This document shows positions 42,117-51,603 of a stretch of DNA of 64,000 nt, piece after piece; position 1 is the first letter of the stretch, and each line of letters opens with the position of its first letter. The notes beneath the pieces are model-generated. The model searched no databases. It was not told where the DNA came from and saw only the letters and a program-made list of their open reading frames with translations. The position numbers and the translations under genes are program-made. Source of the stretch: JACDAN01 sp963842235 (GTDB taxonomy: Bacteria; Actinomycetota; Thermoleophilia; Gaiellales; Gaiellaceae). The stretch is taken from the NCBI GenBank assembly GCA_963842235.1, contig CAWJFT010000003.1, positions 62,001 through 126,000 on the forward strand, given 5' to 3'.

Positions 42117-42137
42117 GCCGAGGCAAGCGAAGCAACT

Positions 42138-42167
42138 ACGGAGGGCCGGCGGAAGCCGGCCCTCCGT
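42138..42167 (+). terminator. 13-bp stem, GGAA-loop terminator
   Basis: A perfect 13-bp stem whose inner arms are GGAGGGCCGGC and GCCGGCCCTCC closes on a GGAA tetraloop. No T tract follows. It lies just after the expected end of the PhoX-like gene and before the sugar transferase gene. Confidence 0.7.
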
Positions 42168-42192
42168 GCGTTACGGGGACTACCATCCACGG

Positions 42193-42889
42193 GTGCTCGA
42201 GACGCGGTCCGCGCAGCAGCAGTCCCTCTCGGAGAGCTTCATCCGGCAAGCCCGTGAAAGCCCGCGGCGCAAGGGGGTCGATGCGGCGCTTCGCACGCTC
42301 GACGTCGTCCTGTCCGTTCTCTTCCTGGCCCTCGCGGCAATCCCGATGGCGCTGATCAGCCTCGCGATCCTCGCAACGAGCGGGCGCCCGCTCCTCTACC
42401 GCGGGCAGCGGGTCGGGAGAGGGCGGCCGCTTCTACACGATGCTCAAGTTCCGGACGCTGCGCTCGGGCGCCGAAGACCGGCTCGGGCCCTATCTCGGCG
42501 AGGAGCTCGTCCACAGGACGCGCGACGAGCAGACCACCGTCGGGCGCTGGCTGCGGGCGACGCAGCTGGACGAGCTCCCGCAGCTGTGGAACGTCCTCCG
42601 TGGGGAGATGAGCCTCGTCGGGCCGCGTCCGATCCGGCCGATCTTCTTCGAGCAGCTCGCCTCGGATCTCCCGGCCTACTGGCAGCGCCTCGTCGTCCGG
42701 CCGGGACTGACCGGGTTCGCCCAGGTGCGCCGTGGCTACGAGACCTCGATGGCAGAGAAGCTCGCGCACGACCTCGAGTGGATCGCCGACCGCTCGGTCG
42801 GGCTCTACCTGCGGACGCTCGCCACGACCGGCTGGCGCGTGCTCGGCCAGTCGCTGCGCGGGGCGGTCCGACCCACGAAAGTAGAGTAG
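42193..42889 (+). CDS. Undecaprenyl-phosphate sugar-1-phosphate transferase, frameshifted
   Basis: About 232 residues after correction. An N-terminal amphipathic part (SESFIRQARESPRRKGVD) and one helix (VVLSVLFLALAAIPMALISL), then the bacterial sugar transferase domain: LLYRGQRVGRGGRPFYTMLKFRTLR-like segment split by one surplus G near 42421, TQLDELPQLWNVLRGEMSLVGPRP, and RPGLTGFAQV. The family attaches the first sugar phosphate to undecaprenyl phosphate. GTG at 42193; an in-frame GTG at 42166 lies inside the terminator. It heads the second glycan locus, six bases before asnB. Confidence 0.87.
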
Positions 42890-42895
42890 AGCGGC

Positions 42896-44785
42896 GTGTG
42901 CGGCATTGCCGGTGTCGCGTCGCGTAGCGGCGCGGTCGATCCCGAGCGCCTGCGCGCGATGAGCGCGACACTCGTCCATCGCGGCCCCGACTCCGACGGC
43001 GTTCTCGTCGACGGCCCCGTCGGGCTGGCCGCGCGCCGGCTCTCCATCATCGACCTCGAGACCGGCGACCAGCCGATCGCGAACGAGGACGGCACGGTCC
43101 ACGTCGTCCAGAACGGTGAGATCTACAACTACCGAGAGCTCCGAGCCGGGCTCGAGCGCGCCGGCCATCGCTTCCGGACACAGTCCGACACGGAGGTCCT
43201 CGTCCACCTCTACGAGGAGCACGGCGAGGCCTTCGCCGAGCGCCTGCGGGGCATGTTCGCCGTGGCCGTCTGGGATGCCGGGCGGCAACGACTCGTCCTT
43301 GCCCGCGATCCGTTCGGGATCAAGCCGCTCTACTACCGGATCGACGCCGAGGGCCTCGCCTTCGCCTCGGAGCTGCGCGCGCTCCCGCGCGGGGAGATCG
43401 ACCACGACGCGCTCGAGGCCTTCCTGGCCTTCAACTCCATCCCTGCGCCGTATTCGATCTTCCGCGAAGTGCGGAAGCTGCCGCCCGGTTCACTCCTCGT
43501 CTGGGAGAACGGCGAAGCGCGGATCGCGCGGTTCTCACGGCCTGCGCCGGCTCTGGCGGAGGATCTTCGCCGTGACGACGAGTCTGAGCTGGCAGAGGAG
43601 CTCCGGGCAAGGCTGCGGGACTCGGTTCGGGCGCATCTGATCGCCGATGTCCCGGTGGGCGTGCTCTTGTCGGGCGGCGTCGACTCCGCCGTCCTTGCCG
43701 CTTTGGCCGCCCAGGAGAGCGCGGAGCCGGTCCACACATTCTCGATCGGCTTCGAGGAGCGCTCCTTCGACGAGCTGGACAACGCCCGTTCAGTGGCAAC
43801 GATGTACGGGACGCGGCACGAGGAGCTCGTCCTCCGGCCCGACGCGGCGCTGCTCCTTCCGGCCCTGGCCGACGCCTTCGACGAGCCGTTCGCAGACTCC
43901 TCGGCGCTTCCGACGTACCTCGTTTCGGAGCTCGCGGCTTCGCACGTCAAGGTCGCGCTCTCCGGCGAGGGGGGCGACGAGCTTTTCGGGGGCTACTACA
44001 CGTATGCCGCCGACCTGCTCGCGCTGCGGATGGGGAAGCTCGCGGCAATCGCGCGGCCACTCGTCGAGCGGATGCCGAGCTCGAACCGGAGGGCGAGCTT
44101 CGACTACAAGGCGAAGCGATTCGTCCGCGGCGCCGCGCTGCCGCCGCTCGAACGCCACCATTCCTGGAAGGAGATCTTCTCGCCGGACCTGCGGGCGGAG
44201 CTGACGGGGCGGCAGACGGAGTTCGATCCGGTCGATCTCCTCCGCGAGCGCTATGCGGAGACCGACGGCGCCGAGCCGCTCGCCCGCCTCCAGGACGTCG
44301 ATCTCGGCCTCTACCTGGTCGACGACCTGCTCGTGAAGACCGACCGCGCGTCGATGGCGCACTCGCTAGAAGCCCGTGTGCCGTACCTCGATCCCGTGGT
44401 GGCCGGCCTCGCCCAGGCGCTGCGGACAAAGCTCAAGGTGAGCGGGCTGCGCAAGAAGCGGCTCCTGCGCAAGGCCGCCGCGCCGCTCCTGCCCCGCCGG
44501 ATCGTGTATGGGCGCAAGCGCGGGTTCTCCATTCCGGCGGCCGCCTGGCTGCGCGGTGAGCTGGAGCCGTTCGCGCGGGACGTCCTCTCGGCGGAAACGC
44601 TGCGGCGGCAGGGCTATTTCCGGCCCGAAGTCGTCGAACGAGTGCTCGATCGCCATGTCGCCGGCGAGGAGGATCTTTCGCGGCAGCTCTGGGGACTCCT
44701 CGCCTTCACGCTCTGGCACGAGCGGCATGTGGAGCGGCGGCCCGGCGCGCTTCGCGAGCCCCGCCTGGAGGCACTCGTCAGCTGA
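42896..44785 (+). CDS. asnB: Glutamine-hydrolysing asparagine synthetase
   Basis: A 629-residue class II amidotransferase. The N-terminal nucleophile cysteine is Cys2 (MCGIAGVASRSG), with HRGPDSDG in the Ntn glutaminase domain. The synthetase domain has the PP-loop VLLSGGVDSAVLAAL and SGEGGDELFGGYY. In glycan loci such homologues often amidate uronic acids or other sugar carboxylates rather than make asparagine. GTG at 42896. Its stop overlaps the presumed CTG start of the next gene. Confidence 0.92.
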   Translation: MCGIAGVASRSGAVDPERLRAMSATLVHRGPDSDGVLVDGPVGLAARRLSIIDLETGDQPIANEDGTVHVVQNGEIYNYRELRAGLERAGHRFRTQSDTEVLVHLYEEHGEAFAERLRGMFAVAVWDAGRQRLVLARDPFGIKPLYYRIDAEGLAFASELRALPRGEIDHDALEAFLAFNSIPAPYSIFREVRKLPPGSLLVWENGEARIARFSRPAPALAEDLRRDDESELAEELRARLRDSVRAHLIADVPVGVLLSGGVDSAVLAALAAQESAEPVHTFSIGFEERSFDELDNARSVATMYGTRHEELVLRPDAALLLPALADAFDEPFADSSALPTYLVSELAASHVKVALSGEGGDELFGGYYTYAADLLALRMGKLAAIARPLVERMPSSNRRASFDYKAKRFVRGAALPPLERHHSWKEIFSPDLRAELTGRQTEFDPVDLLRERYAETDGAEPLARLQDVDLGLYLVDDLLVKTDRASMAHSLEARVPYLDPVVAGLAQALRTKLKVSGLRKKRLLRKAAAPLLPRRIVYGRKRGFSIPAAAWLRGELEPFARDVLSAETLRRQGYFRPEVVERVLDRHVAGEEDLSRQLWGLLAFTLWHERHVERRPGALREPRLEALVS

Positions 44786-45150
44786 GCGAACTGCCGGAGT
44801 TCGAGCTCGGGTACCCCGGCACGGACCTGCGGCGGCTCCTCGTCGCGGCGGTGCTTTCAGGGGCGAAGACGTCGACGTCCGGTCTGGCGGAGAGCGACGA
44901 GCCATCGTCGAAGGTGGGCGACAAGTTCGTCCTGAAGGACGAGACGGGCCGGCCGAGGGCGATCGTCGAGATCACGGAGATCCGTGTCGTCCCGGCTTCG
45001 GAGATCGATCTCGACTTCGCCCGCGACGAAGGTGAGGGCTTTGAGTCGGTGGAGGACTGGCGTGTGGCGCACGAACGGTTCTTCGAGCAGCCGATCGAGG
45101 CCGACACGCGCATCGAGGCGATCAGGTTCCGCATCGTGGAGCGGCTCTGA
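44782..45150 (+). CDS. ASCH-domain protein, apparent CTG start
   Basis: A 122-residue ASCH-fold protein: GTDLRRLLVAAVLSGAKTSTSGL, GDKFVLKDETGRPRAIVEITEI, DFARDEGEGFESVEDWRVAH and the C-terminal IEAIRFRIVE are family features. ASCH proteins are RNA-binding or, in the YqfB group, amidohydrolases acting on N4-acetylcytidine. The family's first motif is lost if the first usual codon (GTG 44851) is used. The CTG at 44782, overlapping the asnB stop as CTGA, gives MSELPEFELGYPG, the normal family beginning. Confidence 0.75.
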   Translation: MSELPEFELGYPGTDLRRLLVAAVLSGAKTSTSGLAESDEPSSKVGDKFVLKDETGRPRAIVEITEIRVVPASEIDLDFARDEGEGFESVEDWRVAHERFFEQPIEADTRIEAIRFRIVERL

Positions 45151-46151
45151 GAGTCTGGATCGACATCACAGCGCCTGCCCACGTGCTGGTGTTCCGGCCC
45201 CTGATCGGCATCCTCCGCGAGCGCGGCGCCGAAGTGGAAGTGACGGCAAGGAGTTACGCGCAGACGCTCGAGCTGCTGGAGCTGCACGGAATCGAGGCCG
45301 AGGTCTTCGGCCGGCACGGCGGTCGGTCGCGGCTCGGCAAGGCGCGAGCTCTGACCTCGCGGCTGGGCGACCTCCGGCGCTGGGCGAAAGGACGACGGTT
45401 CGACCATGCGCTCGCGCACGGCTCGCACGAGCTGACCATCACGGCACGACGCCTGGGGATCCCGAGCGCGACCACGTTCGACTACGAGTTCGCCTGGCTT
45501 CAGCACCAGCTGGGGCTGCGAGCCGCGACGCACGTCGTCGTCCCCGACGCGATCCCGCCCGAGCGGCTCGCACGCTACGGCGTCCGCCCGCCCAAGCTCC
45601 GGCAGTACGAGGGTCTGAAGGAGGAGTACTACCTCGCCGACTTCGAACCGGACCGGTCCGTTGCGGACGGTCTCGGCCTGAGCCCCGACCGAACGCTCGT
45701 CGTCGTTCGTACGCCGCCCGATGTGTCCCTGTACCACCGGCGCTCGAATCCACTCTTTCCGCAGGTGCTCGAGCATCTCGGCCGCCTGGAAGGTCTCGAC
45801 GCGGTCGTCCTCCCGCGGACGAAGGAGCAGGGCGAGTACGTCCGCTCCCTCGGCCTCCCCGCGGTAATCGTCCCTGGCCACGCCGTCGATGCCCAGAGCC
45901 TCATCGCCCTCGCCGACCTGGTCGTCTCCGCCGGCGGGACGATGAACCGGGAGGCAGCGGCGCTCGGCGTGCCGGTCTACACGACGTTCGGCGGCCAGTT
46001 AGGTGGGGTTGACGAGGAGTTGATCCGCCAGGGCCGGCTCGTTCCTATCACCGATCCCCGTGCTTTGGTGATCAGGAAGCGCGAGGCAGGCGAGTCGACG
46101 CGTGTCCGCCGTGACCCCGCCGAGCTCCTCGACCTGCTGCTTCGCCCCTGA
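45147..46151 (+). CDS. DUF354 glycosyltransferase-like protein, apparent CTG start
   Basis: A 334-residue protein of the DUF354 family, GT-B-like proteins found in glycan loci: FRPLIGILRERGAEVEVTAR, ALAHGSHELTITARRLGIPSATTFDYEFA (in two parts), and SAGGTMNREAAALGVPVYTTFGG near the end. The family opens with RVWIDIT, which is present only if translation starts at the CTG at 45147 in a CTGA overlap. The first usual codon is GTG at 45183. The donor sugar is unknown. Confidence 0.78.
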   Translation: MRVWIDITAPAHVLVFRPLIGILRERGAEVEVTARSYAQTLELLELHGIEAEVFGRHGGRSRLGKARALTSRLGDLRRWAKGRRFDHALAHGSHELTITARRLGIPSATTFDYEFAWLQHQLGLRAATHVVVPDAIPPERLARYGVRPPKLRQYEGLKEEYYLADFEPDRSVADGLGLSPDRTLVVVRTPPDVSLYHRRSNPLFPQVLEHLGRLEGLDAVVLPRTKEQGEYVRSLGLPAVIVPGHAVDAQSLIALADLVVSAGGTMNREAAALGVPVYTTFGGQLGGVDEELIRQGRLVPITDPRALVIRKREAGESTRVRRDPAELLDLLLRP

Positions 46152-46153
46152 GG

Positions 46154-46165
46154 CGTGCCGGCACG
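46154..46165. terminator. Short palindrome between convergent genes
   Basis: CGTGCCGGCACG is a perfect 12-base palindrome in the 26-base gap between the DUF354 and CapD-like genes. It could form a small cruciform or hairpin terminator on either strand. It is weak compared with the other hairpins in this window. Confidence 0.3.
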
Positions 46166-46177
46166 TGGCGCTCCGAG

Positions 46178-48064
46178 CTAGAAGTCCGTAACGCGTTCGG
46201 GCTCGGCAGCCGGCACTTGGCCTCTCACCGGCGACCGGACGATCATGGAGAGCCGCGAGACCGCCTCCAGCGTTTCGCCCTCACTCACGAGCCGCTCGAG
46301 CACCGCCAGCTCCTCGTCGAGCCAAGCGGCCGTGATCGGGATGCGCCGCGCGCGCCGGATCTTGGCGTGGCCGGTCTCGGCGACCTCCTCGTCCGCGCCC
46401 CAGAGCTCCTCGTGGAGCTTCTCCCCGGCCCGGACGCCGATGAACTCGATCGGGATGTCGCGCTCGGGCTCCCGGCCCGAGAGCCGGATCATGTCCCGCG
46501 CCAGGTCGAGGATCGAGACCGCATCGCCCATGTCGAGGACGAAGATCTCGCCGCGGCCACCGATCGAGCCAGCCTGGACGACGAGCGACGAGGCCTCGGG
46601 AATCGTCATGAAGTAGCGGGTCATCTCCGGGTGCGTAATCGTGACCGGGCCGCCCGTGGCGATCTGGCGCCGGAAGATCGTGATCACGCTGCCTGCGGAT
46701 CCGAGCACGTTGCCGAAGCGAACGGCCATGAACCGCGTCGGAATGTCGCCGCGGCTTCCGTACGCCTCGACGATCCACTCGCACAGCGCCTTGCACTGGC
46801 CGTAGACCGCCTTCGGGTTCAGCGCCTTGTCCGTCGAGACGAGGACGAAGCGGTTCGCGCCGAACTCGACCGCCGCGTCGGCGAGGATCTTTGTGCCGAG
46901 CACGTTGTTCCGGATCGACTCGAGCGGGTTCGCCTCCATGAGTGGGACGTGCTTGTAGGCCGCGGCGTGGAACACGACGCCCGGCTGGTAACGCTCGAAC
47001 ACCTGGCGGATCTTCTGTCGGTTCGAGACGTCGGCCAGCACCGGGATGCTCGCGGTGAAATCGCGCTCGTCGACGAGCTCCCGCTCGATCTCGAAGAGCG
47101 GCGTCTCGCCCTGGTCGACGAGGATCAGGCGGCCGGGACGCGCCCGCGCGATCTGCCGGCAGAGCTCCGAGCCGATCGAGCCGCCGGCGCCGGTCACCAG
47201 CACCGTCTGACCCTCGAGATAGGACGAGATCGCCTCCAGGTCGACCTCCACCGGCTCGCGGCCAAGGACGTCCTCCACCTGCACGGGCCGGATCTGAGCC
47301 GCCAGGTTGTCCTCGTCGGCGATCAGCTCGTAGAGGCCCGGCAGCGTCTTGACCGGGATCCGGACGCGCCGAGCGACCTCGACGACCTTCTGGCGCTCCT
47401 CACCGGATGCGGAAGGGATCGCGATCAGCAGTTCGTCCGGCCTGTTGTCGCGAAGGATGTGCGGAAGCTCCTCCGTCGTTCCGAGGACGCGGACGCCGTG
47501 GACGCGCAGGTTCTTCTTACGCGGGTCGTCGTCGACGAGGCCGATGGGTGTGTAGCCGAGCTGGCGTGAGCGCTGCATCTCCTTGATCACCAGCTGGCCG
47601 GCGTCGCCGGCGCCGACGACGATCACCTCCTTTCCCCGGGCGACGAGCCGCGAGGCGGCGGGGCGCTCGAAGATCGTCCGCGCCGCGAGCCGTGTTCCTG
47701 CGACGAGACCAAGCAGGAGCACGAAGTCCATGAGCACGACGCCTCGTGGGAGCCGCCGCTCGAACGGATCGCCGAAGTAGACGGCCAGCGCGGCGACGAC
47801 CGAGGCGACGAGGACGCCGAGCGCGGCGCGCCACATGTCCTTCGTGGACACGTACCGCCACCAGCGGTTGTAGAAGCCGAAGGCGACGAAGACCGCGAGC
47901 TTGATCGCGACGACGAGGATCGTCGTCTCTACGAGGCCCTTCTCGAAGGTCGGAGGGACGTTGAAGTCGAAGCGCAGCTGGAAGGCGAGCAGCCAGGCAA
48001 CCGCGATCAGCACGGCATCGGCGCCGACCTGCCACAGCCGGTGTCGGTTGACAGGGATGTTCAT
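46178..48064 (-). CDS. CapD/WbpM-like membrane nucleotide-sugar 4,6-dehydratase/epimerase
   Basis: A 628-residue protein. Four N-terminal helices (AVLIAVAWLLAFQLRF onward), a CoA-binding-like Rossmann domain (VIVVGAGDAGQLVIKEMQ) and a C-terminal SDR domain with VLVTGAGGSIGSELC and the Ser-Thr-Asp-Lys motif VLVSTDKALNP, the WbpM/FlaA1 type active site. It dehydrates UDP-GlcNAc-type sugars, the first step to dideoxy-amino sugars. ATG at 48064 overlaps the aminotransferase stop, so its ketosugar product is probably aminated by that enzyme. Confidence 0.92.
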   Translation of the reverse strand: MNIPVNRHRLWQVGADAVLIAVAWLLAFQLRFDFNVPPTFEKGLVETTILVVAIKLAVFVAFGFYNRWWRYVSTKDMWRAALGVLVASVVAALAVYFGDPFERRLPRGVVLMDFVLLLGLVAGTRLAARTIFERPAASRLVARGKEVIVVGAGDAGQLVIKEMQRSRQLGYTPIGLVDDDPRKKNLRVHGVRVLGTTEELPHILRDNRPDELLIAIPSASGEERQKVVEVARRVRIPVKTLPGLYELIADEDNLAAQIRPVQVEDVLGREPVEVDLEAISSYLEGQTVLVTGAGGSIGSELCRQIARARPGRLILVDQGETPLFEIERELVDERDFTASIPVLADVSNRQKIRQVFERYQPGVVFHAAAYKHVPLMEANPLESIRNNVLGTKILADAAVEFGANRFVLVSTDKALNPKAVYGQCKALCEWIVEAYGSRGDIPTRFMAVRFGNVLGSAGSVITIFRRQIATGGPVTITHPEMTRYFMTIPEASSLVVQAGSIGGRGEIFVLDMGDAVSILDLARDMIRLSGREPERDIPIEFIGVRAGEKLHEELWGADEEVAETGHAKIRRARRIPITAAWLDEELAVLERLVSEGETLEAVSRLSMIVRSPVRGQVPAAEPERVTDF

Positions 48065-49143
48065 CCCACGCCCACTCCCACGGCGGAGCGAACCGTCTCC
48101 ACCACACGCTCCTGCACCTCCACGGGAATGCCCGGCCAGAGCGGGATCGAAAAGTTCTCTTGCCCAGCGCGCTCGGTCTCCGGCAGCGAGCCCGGCTCCC
48201 AGCCCAGGAAGCGCAGCGCCGGCTGCAGGTGGAGCGGGGTCGTGTAGTAGACGGCGGAGGCGATCTCGGCCTCGGCCAGCGCCTCGCGGATGCGGTCGCG
48301 CTCCGGCGAGCGGCAGACGAAGAGGTGATAGACGTGCCCCGGCTCGTCCTCGGGGATCTGGACGAGCTCCCCGAGCCCGAGGTCGGCGTAGCGGGCAGCG
48401 GCCTCGCGCCGGCCACGCGTCCACTCGTCGAGATGGCTCAGGAAGACCCGCAGGAACGCGGCCTGCAGCTCGTCGAGCCGTGAGTTGTAGCCCACGAACT
48501 GGAAATCGGTCTTGTCGCGTGACCCGTGGAAGGCGAGCATGCGGATCTTCTCCGCGAGGACTTCGTCGTTGGCGACCACAAGCCCTCCGTCGCCGAGGCA
48601 GAAGAGGTTCTTGGTCGGGTAGAAGCTGAACGTCGAGACCGGCGAGCGTGCAATTCCGGGCGAGCCGAACGCCTGCGCGGCGTCTTCGATCAGCGGCGGC
48701 CCGATCTCGGCCAGCTCCGCCACGGCCGCCGGACGTCCGAAGAGGTGGACGGGCATGATCGCCCGGGTTCGTCCGGTGACGCGGCCCGCAACATCCTCAG
48801 GATCGAGGTTCAGCGTGCGGGGGTCGATGTCCGCGAAGACGGGCGTCGCCCCGCGGCGCGCGATCGACTCTGCGGTCGCGTAGAAGGTGAAGGCCGGGCA
48901 GATCACCTCGTCCCCCGGGCCGATTCCCAGCGCGTCGAGGACGAGGACGATGGCGTCGGTGCCGTTGGCGACCCCGACCGCCCGCGTCACCCCGAGATAG
49001 GCGGCCGCCTCCTCCTCGAAGGCCTGAACGTTGGGGCCGCGGATGAAGGCCGAGGAGTCGAGGACGGCGTCGAACCGCTCCCGCAACTCGTCTCTCAGCG
49101 GCGCGTACTGCGCCTGAACGTCAACCAGCGGGATCTTCGGCAC
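48061..49143 (-). CDS. DegT/DnrJ-family aminotransferase (PglE/WbpE-like)
   Basis: A 360-residue PLP aminotransferase. PLP lysine in TFSFYPTKNLFCLGDGG, VANGTDAIVLVLDALGIGPGDEV near the N-terminus and LIEDAAQAFGS for the ring-binding aspartate. Unlike the DegT protein at 2241 it has the YPTKN form of the motif seen in WecE/PglE-like enzymes. It probably aminates the 4-keto sugar made by the coupled CapD-like dehydratase. It overlaps the end of the upstream DedA gene by 23 bases. Confidence 0.92.
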   Translation of the reverse strand: MPKIPLVDVQAQYAPLRDELRERFDAVLDSSAFIRGPNVQAFEEEAAAYLGVTRAVGVANGTDAIVLVLDALGIGPGDEVICPAFTFYATAESIARRGATPVFADIDPRTLNLDPEDVAGRVTGRTRAIMPVHLFGRPAAVAELAEIGPPLIEDAAQAFGSPGIARSPVSTFSFYPTKNLFCLGDGGLVVANDEVLAEKIRMLAFHGSRDKTDFQFVGYNSRLDELQAAFLRVFLSHLDEWTRGRREAAARYADLGLGELVQIPEDEPGHVYHLFVCRSPERDRIREALAEAEIASAVYYTTPLHLQPALRFLGWEPGSLPETERAGQENFSIPLWPGIPVEVQERVVETVRSAVGVGVG

Positions 49144-49798
49144 GGCGGCCCAGTTTAGAGGTCCGGCGATGACGAACTATCGCGGCCACGACGAGGGCAA
49201 CGATCGCGCCGAGGACGACGTATTCGGCGTAGCGGAACTCGTGATGGAACTCCTCCCACTGCGAGCCGAGACCCCAGCCGATCGCCGCGAGGCCGAAGCA
49301 CCAGACGGCCGATCCGGGAATCGTCAGCAGGGTGTAGCGGCGGAACGGCATCCGAACGACGCCCGCCGGGATCGAGATGAACGAGCGGACGACGGGCGTC
49401 ACTCGACTGATCAGCACGGCGAGATCCCCGAAGCGTTCGAACCAGCTCTCCGCTCGGTGCAGATTCTCGGGCGTCAGGTGCAGGAGCCGACCGCGACGCT
49501 CGATTAACGGGCGCCCGCCGTAGAGCCCGATCGCCCAGCCGGCGATCGACCCGAGGAGGTAGCCAAGCGTTCCGGCCGTCGCCATCGTCACGTACGCCCA
49601 GAAGCCCGACTCGATCTTCTCTCCGAACAGGACCACGTCCTGGCCGGCGAACGCGCCCGCGGCAACCGCGCCGGCATAGACCATCACGAGCTCGCTGGCC
49701 GCCGGGAAGACGGCGTCGACGAACATCAGCGCAAAGACGGCGTACACGCCGTGATCGCCGACAAGCGTCGTCAGAGCGTCAGTGATGGCACTCAGCAC
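49121..49798 (-). CDS. DedA-family membrane protein
   Basis: A 225-residue polytopic protein of the DedA/VTT superfamily, several members of which flip or recycle undecaprenyl phosphate and other phospholipids. It has AVFALMFVDAVFPAASELVMVYAGAV with the conserved E in the membrane, and ISRVTPVVRSFISIPAGVVRMPFRRY, the G-F-x-R-x-x-P-like loop. In a glycan locus a role in undecaprenyl phosphate recycling is plausible. It is followed by the overlapping aminotransferase gene. Confidence 0.88.
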   Translation of the reverse strand: MLSAITDALTTLVGDHGVYAVFALMFVDAVFPAASELVMVYAGAVAAGAFAGQDVVLFGEKIESGFWAYVTMATAGTLGYLLGSIAGWAIGLYGGRPLIERRGRLLHLTPENLHRAESWFERFGDLAVLISRVTPVVRSFISIPAGVVRMPFRRYTLLTIPGSAVWCFGLAAIGWGLGSQWEEFHHEFRYAEYVVLGAIVALVVAAIVRHRRTSKLGRRAEDPAG

Positions 49799-49817
49799 GA
49801 CGATGAGTGTAGGTGGG

Positions 49818-51542
49818 CTACCGGGCGCGCCTGACGCGGAAGGAGCGGGCGAGCTCGGTGCTTCCGGCGCTGGAGACAGCGGTCACCTTGGCGACGTACG
49901 TGCCCCAGAAGACCGCCTTGCGATTCGGATAGCGCCCGTCCCAGACGGCCGACCCCTTCCCTGCCGGCAGCCGCGCGTTGCGCACGACCCGGACGAGCTG
50001 CCCCGTCTTCGACGTGATCGCGACGGTGACCTGTGCCGGGCGAGTGAGCTGGAAGCCGATCGCGAGGCGCCCGCCGCCCTTCTTGCGGACGCGGACGATC
50101 CCCGGCCGAGTTGTGAGGTAGCCGAGCGTGTTGTTGAGGCTGAAGCTGCGCTCGGCGGTGGACGTCTTGGCCTGGTCATCTACGGCGGTGACCGTGAAGC
50201 GCCAGCGCCCCTCTGGCTCCGGAGCGCTGCCGGCACGGCCTGTCCAGTCGAATTTGTAGAGACCAGGGCGCCGCTGGCCGGCATCGATGGTGCGAGTGGC
50301 TCCGCCGGGCCCGGTGAGCGTCATGCTCACGGTCGAGGGCCGGACGATCTTGTAGCTCAGCGTCTGGCGGTCCCCCGCGCCGTCGCCGTTCGGCGAGAAC
50401 GACAGCTCCGGCTGCGGCGCGTAGACGCCGTAGTACATGACGTTCAAGGACTCGGCGACCATACGCTCGCCGCCTGTATCGGAGGGCCGGCTGAGCAGCT
50501 GGCCGTCGAAGGCCATCGTCGACGAGCCGCCGGCGTCGAGCGCCGAGGCAGTCACAGCGCCGAGCCGGATCATCGTCTGCGCCAGCTCGAAGTTCGTCAT
50601 CCCGGCCGAGTACCCCGGACGCCGGCCGTCGACCACGACCATGATGATCCGCCCGTCTGCCCGCTGTCCGACTGCGGTGCGCGGGTGCCGGCGGTTCAGG
50701 TGGTAGGAGCTGAAGTCCTCCAGGGCGTTGAAGATCGGCTTGCCGCTGCGGACGAGCAACGGGCCGCCTCCGAGCGCCTCCGGCACGTCGCTCCACTCGG
50801 GTCGCAGGAGGAGGCGCGCGGTCACGAGCTGGCCGCCAGGCGCCTCGATGGCCAAACGCTGAGCCTGCGAGCCTCTCGAGGCGATCACGGCGCCGCCGGG
50901 CGGGATCGGCGTTCCGCCGCGTCGGTTCTCGGTCACGAAACCTACGAGCTCGGCATTCGGCGTCGCAGCCGGGAACGGCGAGAGCACGGCTTCGGTAACG
51001 CCGCTCGTCGCCGGCGTGGTGGGCCCGTAGGCCGGCGTGTAGAGCGTCGTCCCGTTCGGCCCTGGCGCCCGGTTGACCGAGTGGATCGGGCGCCGCGGGC
51101 CGGAGCCCTGCCACGTCGCCAGCATCGCGATCTTCTCGACCCGGAGCGTGCCGGTCAGGTCGACCCCGACCATCGACCGCTTGGGATGCGGCGTCGTCTT
51201 CAGCACGCCGTCCTGGATCAGCCCGCTGCTCGGAATGCCGTCGGCCCAGGTGAAGAGGTCGCCGTTGACGCCGGCGACCGTCGAGCTCTGGTCGGCGCGG
51301 CGCTGCATCGTCGTCACGCGCTCGCGGCCGAGCACGGAGCCGTTCGACAGCACCGGCTGGAGCTTGTAGAGCACGCCGTCCGGCTTCGGAGCCGTGAGGA
51401 TGTGGAGGCGCATCGGGCCGAAGCGCGTGAACTGGAGGCGCTTCTCGTACGTCACGCCCGGCATCAGCGTCTCGATCGCGCCTGCAGCCGGCGAAACGAA
51501 AATGCCTGCAAGCAGGCATGAAATAATGAGCTTGCGCAGCAC
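49818..51542 (-). CDS. Secreted phosphodiester glycosidase (NAGPA) with FlgD-like domain
   Basis: A 574-residue exported protein. Signal peptide (KLIISCLLAGIFVSPAAG), then a phosphodiester glycosidase domain: VAGVNGDLFTWADG, MVGVDLTG, IIMVVVDGRRPGYSAGMTNFE and ALDAGGSSTMAFDGQL, the last being the family's DGGGS-type motif. The C-terminal 200 residues hold Ig-like repeats, including SFSPNGDGAGDRQTLSYKI and GKGSAVWDGRYPNRKAVFWG (FlgD Ig). It may cleave or edit phosphodiester-linked glycans on the cell surface. GTG at 51542, divergent from the ABC exporter. Confidence 0.85.
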   Translation of the reverse strand: MLRKLIISCLLAGIFVSPAAGAIETLMPGVTYEKRLQFTRFGPMRLHILTAPKPDGVLYKLQPVLSNGSVLGRERVTTMQRRADQSSTVAGVNGDLFTWADGIPSSGLIQDGVLKTTPHPKRSMVGVDLTGTLRVEKIAMLATWQGSGPRRPIHSVNRAPGPNGTTLYTPAYGPTTPATSGVTEAVLSPFPAATPNAELVGFVTENRRGGTPIPPGGAVIASRGSQAQRLAIEAPGGQLVTARLLLRPEWSDVPEALGGGPLLVRSGKPIFNALEDFSSYHLNRRHPRTAVGQRADGRIIMVVVDGRRPGYSAGMTNFELAQTMIRLGAVTASALDAGGSSTMAFDGQLLSRPSDTGGERMVAESLNVMYYGVYAPQPELSFSPNGDGAGDRQTLSYKIVRPSTVSMTLTGPGGATRTIDAGQRRPGLYKFDWTGRAGSAPEPEGRWRFTVTAVDDQAKTSTAERSFSLNNTLGYLTTRPGIVRVRKKGGGRLAIGFQLTRPAQVTVAITSKTGQLVRVVRNARLPAGKGSAVWDGRYPNRKAVFWGTYVAKVTAVSSAGSTELARSFRVRRAR

Positions 51543-51597
51543 GACCCGCGCGCCAGGCTACCCAAAAGGCCGCGCCTTTACACGATCCTTGCATCGG

Positions 51598-51603
51598 TAC
51601 GCT
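51598..51603 (+). promoter_or_regulatory. -10 box of the ABC exporter operon
   Basis: TACGCT lies six bases before the GTG at 51610, with TTTACA 15 bases further upstream as a possible -35. The spacing implies transcription starting at or next to the first codon. Confidence 0.4.
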
